In this document: in pieces, positions 16,147-20,163 of the stretch
How positions within the stretch are numbered: the first letter of the stretch is position 1
Layout of the letters: each line of letters starts with the position of its first letter
Source of the DNA: an uncultured Oscillospiraceae bacterium
Lineage (GTDB): Bacteria; Bacillota; Clostridia; Oscillospirales; Acutalibacteraceae
DNA length: 20,163 nucleotides
Assembly: GCA_900549055.1 (NCBI GenBank)
Contig: URNB01000029.1
Location: 1-20,163, forward strand
Direction of reading: 5' to 3'
Translations under genes and position numbers: made by a program
Notes under the pieces: generated by a model
The model's database searches: none
What the model was told of the DNA's origin: nothing
The model's input: the letters and a program-made list of their open reading frames with translations, nothing else

Positions 16147-16222
16147 GGGGGCGTAGCTCAGCTGGGAGAGCGTACGGTTCGCATCCGTAAGGTCGAGAGT
16201 TCGATCCTCTTCGTCTCCACCA
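16147..16222 (+). tRNA. tRNA-Ala, anticodon CGC
   Basis: The 76 bases fold as a standard cloverleaf with encoded CCA. The acceptor GGGGGCG pairs with CGTCTCC and includes G3-U70, the alanine identity pair. The D arm is GCTC/GAGC with loop AGCTGGGA. The anticodon stem TACGG/CCGTA holds loop TTCGCAT, so the anticodon is CGC and reads GCG. The T arm is GAGAG-TTCGATC-CTCTT. The discriminator is A73. It reads alone, with no tRNA neighbours, and is followed at once by accessory DNA. CCTGTTT (16127-16133) and AAACAGG (16222-16228) flank it as complements, a possible processing stem. Confidence 0.95.
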
Positions 16223-16294
16223 AACAGGTATTGGACGAACACCTATTTCTTCAGCGGCGGTTTCGCCGTTAAATGTTCACTCTGATACAAACAG

Positions 16295-16332
16295 AAAACA
16301 CCGCTTTAGATTAAGTTCTAAGGCGGTGTTTT
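16295..16332 (+). terminator. Long bidirectional terminator-like hairpin after the tRNA
   Basis: AAAACACCGCTTTAGA (16295-16310) and TCTAAGGCGGTGTTTT (16317-16332) form a 16-bp stem with one G-U pair and a TTAAGT loop. T-runs close both ends, so it can stop transcription from either side. It separates the tRNA unit from tnpV and may have come with the mobile segment. Confidence 0.8.
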
Positions 16333-16354
16333 GCTATACTCCAAAATCGGCACA

Positions 16355-16384
16355 TTGGTGTTGTTTCCTGATTTTCTGTAAAAT
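16355..16384 (+). promoter_or_regulatory. Candidate promoter of tnpV
   Basis: TTGGTG (16355-16360), an 18-base spacer and TAAAAT (16379-16384) lie 32 bases before the tnpV start. The -35 box is imperfect. Confidence 0.5.
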
Positions 16385-16416
16385 GAAAACACAATAAAAC
16401 ACAGGAGGAAAACACT

Positions 16417-16791
16417 ATGGAAAAATCATTATTTGAACAGGTGGGTGGTACATATACTCAGGTTGGAGATTATCTGCTTCCAAACTTGACACTTACCGAA
16501 GAAGCACAGAAATCTATCGGCATTTGGGGACAACAACACGCACGGTACTTAAAACAGTACCACAAAGTCATCTATTATAACTATTTAACTTCAGGCAAAT
16601 TAAATGCCTATCTTGCCGACATTGACGAACAAGCGGAAGAAATGTTTTCACGGCTGGTTAAAGATATGGCTGATAAGCAAGGTATCGCTGAGAATCTTAA
16701 AGCCACTGATCAAATGGCGTGGGTCGGGAAAATGAACAATATCCGAAATGCCGCTATGGAGATTGTAAATGCAGAGTTAATATATTCTTAA
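16417..16791 (+). CDS. tnpV: TnpV, transposon-encoded protein of the Tn4451 type
   Basis: A 124-residue protein matching the TnpV family first described in the clostridial transposon Tn4451. The recognisable segments are LFEQVGGTYTQVGDYLLPNL near the start, GIWGQQHARYLKQYHK, the central LTSGKLNAYLADIDEQAEEM, and the C-terminal KMNNIRNAAMEIVNAELIY. It has no transposase motifs and its role is not known. GGAGG lies 8 bases before the ATG. A terminator follows, and the gene is intact. No TnpX-type large serine recombinase or other Tn4451 gene is in the window, so it is a stranded piece or part of a larger decayed element. Its AT-rich codon use differs from the GC-richer genes on either side, which fits acquisition. 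Confidence 0.88.
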   Translation: MEKSLFEQVGGTYTQVGDYLLPNLTLTEEAQKSIGIWGQQHARYLKQYHKVIYYNYLTSGKLNAYLADIDEQAEEMFSRLVKDMADKQGIAENLKATDQMAWVGKMNNIRNAAMEIVNAELIYS

Positions 16792-16797
16792 GACGCA

Positions 16798-16836
16798 GCC
16801 CACAGATTCAAAACAAACCTGTGGGCGCTTCATTTT
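16798..16836 (+). terminator. Terminator of tnpV
   Basis: GCCCACAG (16798-16805) and CTGTGGGC (16819-16826) form a perfect 8-bp stem with a 13-base loop, followed by GCTTCATTTT. It starts 6 bases after the tnpV stop codon. Confidence 0.85.
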
Positions 16837-17063
16837 ACTTATATTTTTATTATGGTTATCCACAACAAGTACCATTGACCGTATGTATTATATTATTTAG
16901 CTTCAAAATACGTGAATTGTCAATCGTGCGACCAGAAACTGTATTTGACACATATGTGTCTTTATTACTCAGCAGAGCATTTTCACTCACCATATAAATT
17001 TCCGTGTGATTTGTTTAACTTGATAGATTATTAGATATAAGTCTATGTGGACTATATTTTTTG
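16837..17063. other. AT-rich interval without a convincing gene
   Basis: This stretch between the tnpV terminator and the transposase fragment holds only short frames. A 45-codon minus-strand frame (16856-16993) has a weak ribosome binding site and no recognisable product. A perfect 14-base palindrome GACACATATGTGTC lies at 16947-16960. It may be what is left of the interior of an insertion. Confidence 0.5.
16947..16960. repeat. Perfect 14-base palindrome
   Basis: GACACATATGTGTC equals its own reverse complement and could bind a dimeric regulator or be a chance feature of AT-rich DNA. It overlaps a TTGACA (16945-16950), but no -10 box follows at the right distance. Confidence 0.35.
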
Positions 17064-17372
17064 CTAAATAATTAAATAGCGAATTGCAATAGCAAGTTGC
17101 AATAATTTTGACAAGTGACGATCTTTGTGAGGGCGGTTATCTTTGTATTGCTGCTCTCCGGCCTTCGCTTTGTATCGAGCAACCTTGCCGTTGTACAGGT
17201 ATACTGTCCCTCGGGCAATTTCATTCTTGATGGTGTTGTATGCTCTGCCCAGATGTTTCGCAATTCGGTAAGGTGACCAGCCGTCCTTTAATCGCACTTC
17301 AATTTCGTGGCGTCCTTCTGCTAAAAGGTGTTGCCCTTTGCGATGTTCAGTAGTATAATTCTGAATGTCCAT
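17064..17372 (-). pseudogene. IS30-family transposase, N-terminal fragment
   Basis: The 102-codon frame begins MDIQNYTTEHRKGQHLL and continues with a helix-turn-helix region (about residues 24-53), including DGWSPYRIAKHLG and YNTIKNEIARGTV, then YLYNGKVARYKAKAGEQQY. This is the start of the clostridial IS30 transposases, which are normally over 300 residues with a DDE catalytic core. From about residue 80 the similarity fades and the frame soon stops in AT-rich DNA, so the whole catalytic part is missing. It cannot transpose. An AAGGAT lies 9 bases before the ATG, and both lie within the inverted repeat at 17369-17437. The family call is from recognition of the N-terminal text; the exact deletion point is uncertain. 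Confidence 0.8.
17083..17103. repeat. Inverted/direct ATTGCAA repeat at the transposase truncation point
   Basis: ATTGCAA (17083-17089) and TTGCAAT (17097-17103) are inverted around TAGCAAG; TTGCAATA also recurs as a direct repeat 13 bases apart. It sits where similarity to IS30 transposases ends and may mark the deletion junction. Confidence 0.35.
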
Positions 17373-17437
17373 AGTGTTCGATCCTTTTGGAGTTTTTTGT
17401 GTGGTAACTTAATTCTACCACTGGATCGTCACTATGG
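17369..17437 (-). repeat. Nested inverted repeat enclosing the IS30 leader and start codon
   Basis: CCATAGTGTTCGATCC (17369-17384) and GGATCGTCACTATGG (17423-17437) are inverted with one insertion. Inside them GTGGTA (17401-17406) and TACCAC (17416-17421) form a second inverted pair. On the minus-strand transcript one outer arm holds both the AAGGAT-type ribosome binding site and the transposase ATG. The outer arm at 17437 is probably near the element's end, though I cannot see the matching right end. Confidence 0.7.
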
Positions 17438-17515
17438 TTTTTTATTGGTACTATTGCAGCTTCATTTTACAACGCGCCTTTTTTTACAAAATAATTTTTT
17501 TTTACAGTTCACTAA

Positions 17516-17773
17516 GTTCCGAATCCCCGATTTCAACATTTCGGTGATGTCGAAAATTATACCGTAGGCGCAATCGTTTGGTACTTATCGCCTGCCTCCC
17601 TTGCGACCTTTCCGCTTTCCTTTATATGCATGGCGCTGACCTTTAAAATAAGCGGAAAGAATTTTTCAAAATACGATGAAACCGCAAGCCGCATGAACAG
17701 CACGTGCGGATATCAACCGTTGTTACAAAATTGTAATATCTTTTTTCGATATAATTTTATTGACAAACGATAA
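17516..17773 (+). pseudogene. C-terminal fragment of a probable membrane-protein gene
   Basis: An open frame without a start codon runs for 85 codons. From about 17540 to 17700 it reads like real protein: DVENYTVGAIVWYLSPASLA, then TFPLSFICMALTFKISGKNF, then SKYDETASR. It has one hydrophobic segment and the GC-rich codon use of the flanking chromosome, not the AT-rich use of the insertion. The last 20 or so codons run into the promoter of the next gene and look non-coding, so the true end is uncertain. It probably belonged to a gene whose front was removed when the accessory segment inserted. I do not recognise the family. Confidence 0.5.
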
Positions 17774-17788
17774 GAGACGTGCTATTAT
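17760..17788 (+). promoter_or_regulatory. Promoter of the DUF2975-XRE-DUF4173 operon
   Basis: A perfect TTGACA (17760-17765), a 17-base spacer and TATTAT (17783-17788) predict a start near 17795. An inverted TTACAA-AA-TTGTAA lies upstream at 17723-17736 and could be an operator. Confidence 0.85.
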
Positions 17789-17823
17789 TTGCTTGTAAAA
17801 ATTGAAATCGAGGAGATGTTAAT

Positions 17824-18270
17824 ATGTGGACGCCGAGGCATTCCGCCAAGCTTTCGCTTATTCTTACCGACATTATTTTTCTGATTGCGGTCATCGCGGG
17901 GATATTTCTCCCCCTTATTACATCGCGGTATATCGAGCTTACCGGCAAATCGCAGTCGCTTAGGACAGTGCTTATAACCGTTTGCTATTGCTGCCTGCCG
18001 TTTGCCGCCGCTGTCCTTTTGACGCTGCGCCGCCTGCTTAAAAACATTTTAAAGTCAAAGGCATTTATCGGCGAAAATGTCAGGCTTCTGCGAATTCTTT
18101 CATGGTGCTGCACCGCCGTTGCGCTTATAACGCTTATAAGCGGATATTTTTATCTGCCCTTTTACATTGCGGGAACGGCTGCCGGCTTTATCGCGCTTAT
18201 TCTGCGGGTCATAAAAAATATATTCTGCACGGCGATAGAGCTTAAAAACGAAAATGAGCTTACAATATAG
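17824..18270 (+). CDS. DUF2975 membrane protein (YoaS-like)
   Basis: A 148-residue protein with four predicted membrane segments (about 10-32, 48-66, 92-108 and 112-128). The LRRLLKNILKSKAFIGENVRLLRIL text between helices two and three, here split as LRRLLKNILKSKAF and IGENVRLLRIL, and the C-terminal ELKNENELTI are characteristic of DUF2975. AGGAG lies 8 bases before the ATG, behind a strong promoter. In many Bacillota DUF2975 genes sit directly before a small XRE regulator, as in yoaS-yozG of B. subtilis, and the same pair is seen here with 13 bases between stop and start. The function is unknown; a membrane partner or sensor for the regulator is a reasonable inference. Confidence 0.87.
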   Translation: MWTPRHSAKLSLILTDIIFLIAVIAGIFLPLITSRYIELTGKSQSLRTVLITVCYCCLPFAAAVLLTLRRLLKNILKSKAFIGENVRLLRILSWCCTAVALITLISGYFYLPFYIAGTAAGFIALILRVIKNIFCTAIELKNENELTI

Positions 18271-18283
18271 GGTGATCGGAACA

Positions 18284-18490
18284 ATGATAGTAATAAATCT
18301 TGATATTATGATGGCGAAACGCAAAATATCATCGGGTGAGCTTGCGGAAAGGGTAGGAATTACGCAGGCAAACCTTTCGATACTCAAAACCAACAAGGCG
18401 CGCGCCATACGCTTTTCAACCCTGGAAAAGCTTTGCGAGGTGCTTGAATGCCAGCCCGGAGATATACTTGAATACAGGAGTGATGAATAA
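18284..18490 (+). CDS. Small XRE/Cro-family regulator (YozG-like)
   Basis: A 68-residue DNA-binding protein that is almost only a helix-turn-helix domain. MMAKRKISSGELAERVGITQ leads into the recognition helix ANLSILKTNKARAIRFSTL, and LEKLCEVLECQPGDILEY is the standard close. An upstream ATG at 18254 would overlap the DUF2975 gene by 17 bases. The ATG at 18284 is preferred because the protein then starts like YozG relatives and GGTGA lies 8 bases before it. The stop overlaps the next start by one base (TAATG). It probably regulates its own operon. Confidence 0.9.
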   Translation: MIVINLDIMMAKRKISSGELAERVGITQANLSILKTNKARAIRFSTLEKLCEVLECQPGDILEYRSDE

Positions 18491-20082
18491 TGTGCGATAC
18501 AGTAATTTCGGAACCCATTCAGAAGATTCAAAAGGAAATTCCTTCCTGGCAGAAAAGGGACACGGTGTTTGCGGTCATAACGCTTATAAGCTCGGTGCTG
18601 TTTGTCGATTGGTCGATTTTCGGCGGCTTTAATGCAGGCTTTACTGCCTCCCTTCTGCTGCTTTATGCGCTGACCTTTGCCTATAATGGGGGGAAAAGCC
18701 GTCATATAGGCGCATTTTCGGTTTTTTGTGCGGCGGCATCGGTCGGCTTTTCGGCAATATTTTCGGTTTATAACGATTCACTTATGAATCTTATTTTTTT
18801 TGCCGCTGCGGTCATACTGTACGGTATTTCCGTCGCAGGTATTTTCGGCGGGGATAAAAATTCGTCCCAGATGCTCAGTATCCTCAATACACTGCTTGTA
18901 AATCCGTTTGACAAAATGGATATCCCCTTCCACTCCTACGGCAGCTACCGCAGAGAGAATAAGCTTAGAGGTGTTAACCGACAGGTACTTGCGGGAATAT
19001 TGCTTTCCGTTCCCGTTTTGGTTGTGATATTTCCGCTGCTCATGCGTTCCGACGCCGCCTTTGAGGGGCTTATAGTATCGGTCTTTTCCGGGGTCGGAAT
19101 GCTGATTCTGAAGATCCTGCTCGGAGCAGCGGCATCGGTATATTTCTTTTCCATGCTTTTCTCGGTAAAAAAGAACCTAAAGCACGAATGCACGGACATC
19201 GGGTCGGTCGAAGAGCTCAGAAAAATTCCGCCCGCAACGGCGGTTACGCTTTCTTCGGTTCTGGCGGCGGTTTATTTTGTTTATCTGCTTTCGCAGTCGG
19301 CTTACTTTTTCAGCGGCTTTTCGGGCATTCTGCCGAAGGGCTATGCCTTCACCCCCGCCGATTACGCAAGGCGCGGCTTCTTTGAGCTTTGCGGCGTATG
19401 CGGAATAAATTTCGTTACGGTAAGCGTCATTTTCAATTTCACAAAGCGCGGCGAAAATGCCGCCGCTCCGCTTTCTGTCAGGATCATGTCAACGGTAATA
19501 TGCATATTTTCACTTATATTTGCCGCAACCGCGATTTCAAAAATGATTATGTATATCGGCTTCTTCGGTCTTACGCGCCTGCGCCTCATGACAAGCATCT
19601 TCATGGCGGCGTTAGCCCTGCTTTTCATTATAATAACGGTTTCAATGTATGCAAAGCGCTTCCCTGCGATGAAATGTGTGATTATATGCTTTGCGGCGAT
19701 AGGTCTTATAACCGGCTTCTGCGATATCGACCGTACGGTGGCAAGCTACAATGTAAACGCATTCACAAGCGGAGTCTTAAAGGAACTTGACATCGATTAT
19801 TTAGGCGAGCTTTCCGATTCGGTCGTGCCGTATATAGCGCAGCTTACAAAAAGCGATAACGAATCCGTGCGAGATGCAGCATATCATGCGCTTTATGAGC
19901 GCGCCGAGCGTCTGTTTGAAATGAACGGAGACAAAATAAGCCTTAAAACCGATGACAGCCCCTCAAAATACAATTATTCCCGAGAAAACGCAAGACAGAT
20001 AATACAAAAAGACATTAAGCAGATTGTTTGGAAAGAGAGCGAAAGGGTGCGCGCAGAAGAAGAGCAGGTTTGGATATATTGA
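18490..20082 (+). CDS. DUF4173/DUF4153 polytopic membrane protein
   Basis: A 530-residue integral membrane protein with about ten to twelve hydrophobic segments up to residue 410, then a soluble C-terminal region of about 120 residues rich in charge. The segment ADYARRGFFELCGVCGINF (near 285-303) is the hallmark of the DUF4173 family. Its biochemical role is not known. The first base of its start is the last of the regulator's stop codon, so the two are translationally coupled. The gene closes the DUF2975-XRE-DUF4173 cassette; together they look like a regulated membrane stress or sensing unit, which is inference. The remaining 81 bases to the window end show no gene or terminator. Confidence 0.87.
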   Translation: MCDTVISEPIQKIQKEIPSWQKRDTVFAVITLISSVLFVDWSIFGGFNAGFTASLLLLYALTFAYNGGKSRHIGAFSVFCAAASVGFSAIFSVYNDSLMNLIFFAAAVILYGISVAGIFGGDKNSSQMLSILNTLLVNPFDKMDIPFHSYGSYRRENKLRGVNRQVLAGILLSVPVLVVIFPLLMRSDAAFEGLIVSVFSGVGMLILKILLGAAASVYFFSMLFSVKKNLKHECTDIGSVEELRKIPPATAVTLSSVLAAVYFVYLLSQSAYFFSGFSGILPKGYAFTPADYARRGFFELCGVCGINFVTVSVIFNFTKRGENAAAPLSVRIMSTVICIFSLIFAATAISKMIMYIGFFGLTRLRLMTSIFMAALALLFIIITVSMYAKRFPAMKCVIICFAAIGLITGFCDIDRTVASYNVNAFTSGVLKELDIDYLGELSDSVVPYIAQLTKSDNESVRDAAYHALYERAERLFEMNGDKISLKTDDSPSKYNYSRENARQIIQKDIKQIVWKESERVRAEEEQVWIY

Positions 20083-20163
20083 CGCATTAACAAAAATTTC
20101 ACGGAACGTGTAGGTTTGTCAATGATGTGTTACAAAAATCAGAAAACTTCGCCGTTAGATAAA

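Noticed and set aside
16856..16993. Minus-strand 45-codon frame between tnpV and the IS30 fragment
   Set aside because: It has a weak ribosome binding site, no recognisable protein and lies in AT-rich scar DNA where such frames arise by chance.
16417..17437. Complete Tn4451-type transposon
   Set aside because: Only tnpV is present; no tnpX-type recombinase, resistance gene or matching ends are in the window.
17511..17535. tRNA 3'-end remnant (AGTTCCGAATCCCCG) marking an attachment site
   Set aside because: It resembles a T arm only with an extra base, has no acceptor or CCA, and does not match the tRNA-Ala at 16147.

Overview
The window looks like a chromosomal segment of a moderate-GC Clostridia (Bacillota) bacterium, plausibly an Oscillospiraceae/Ruminococcaceae-type anaerobe. 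The grounds are strong AGGAGG-type ribosome binding sites, canonical sigma-A promoters, a SAM-I riboswitch before metK, an electron-bifurcating NfnAB pair, an iron alcohol dehydrogenase, a DUF3048 lipoprotein and a TnpV gene of the Tn4451 type. The assignment is inference from gene content; there is no rRNA or other marker to fix the taxon.

Layout. From 1 to about 12.1 kb everything is on the minus strand. Read in transcription order this half holds: a class A penicillin-binding protein overlapping trmO; an iron alcohol dehydrogenase followed closely by nfnA and nfnB; an ABC-F ATPase, a soluble pyrophosphatase and a membrane GT2 glycosyltransferase in one tight run; and metK behind its own promoter, SAM-I aptamer and terminator. 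At about 12.1 kb transcription diverges. To the right, on the plus strand, lie a fused MacB-like ABC transporter, a DUF3048 lipoprotein with a 12-bp hairpin in its leader, a good terminator, and a tRNA-Ala(CGC) with its own promoter.

From 16.22 to about 17.77 kb, just after the tRNA, is an accessory scar. It holds a complete tnpV with promoter and terminator, an AT-rich stretch without a convincing gene, the 5' end of an IS30-family transposase whose start codon and ribosome binding site lie inside a large inverted repeat, and a start-less fragment of what looks like a membrane-protein gene. Behind it a strong promoter drives a three-gene DUF2975 / small XRE regulator / DUF4173 membrane cassette.

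How the parts fit. The metK aptamer senses the product of MetK. The alcohol dehydrogenase and NfnAB probably form one redox operon in which NADH, ferredoxin and NADP(H) are balanced around alcohol formation. The PBP, the GT2 enzyme and the large ABC exporter concern the envelope. I saw no CRISPR array, prophage, restriction or toxin-antitoxin module. The least explained signals are three phased GATATATA-type repeats upstream of the alcohol dehydrogenase promoter, the leader hairpin of the DUF3048 gene, and the structure at the IS30 fragment end.
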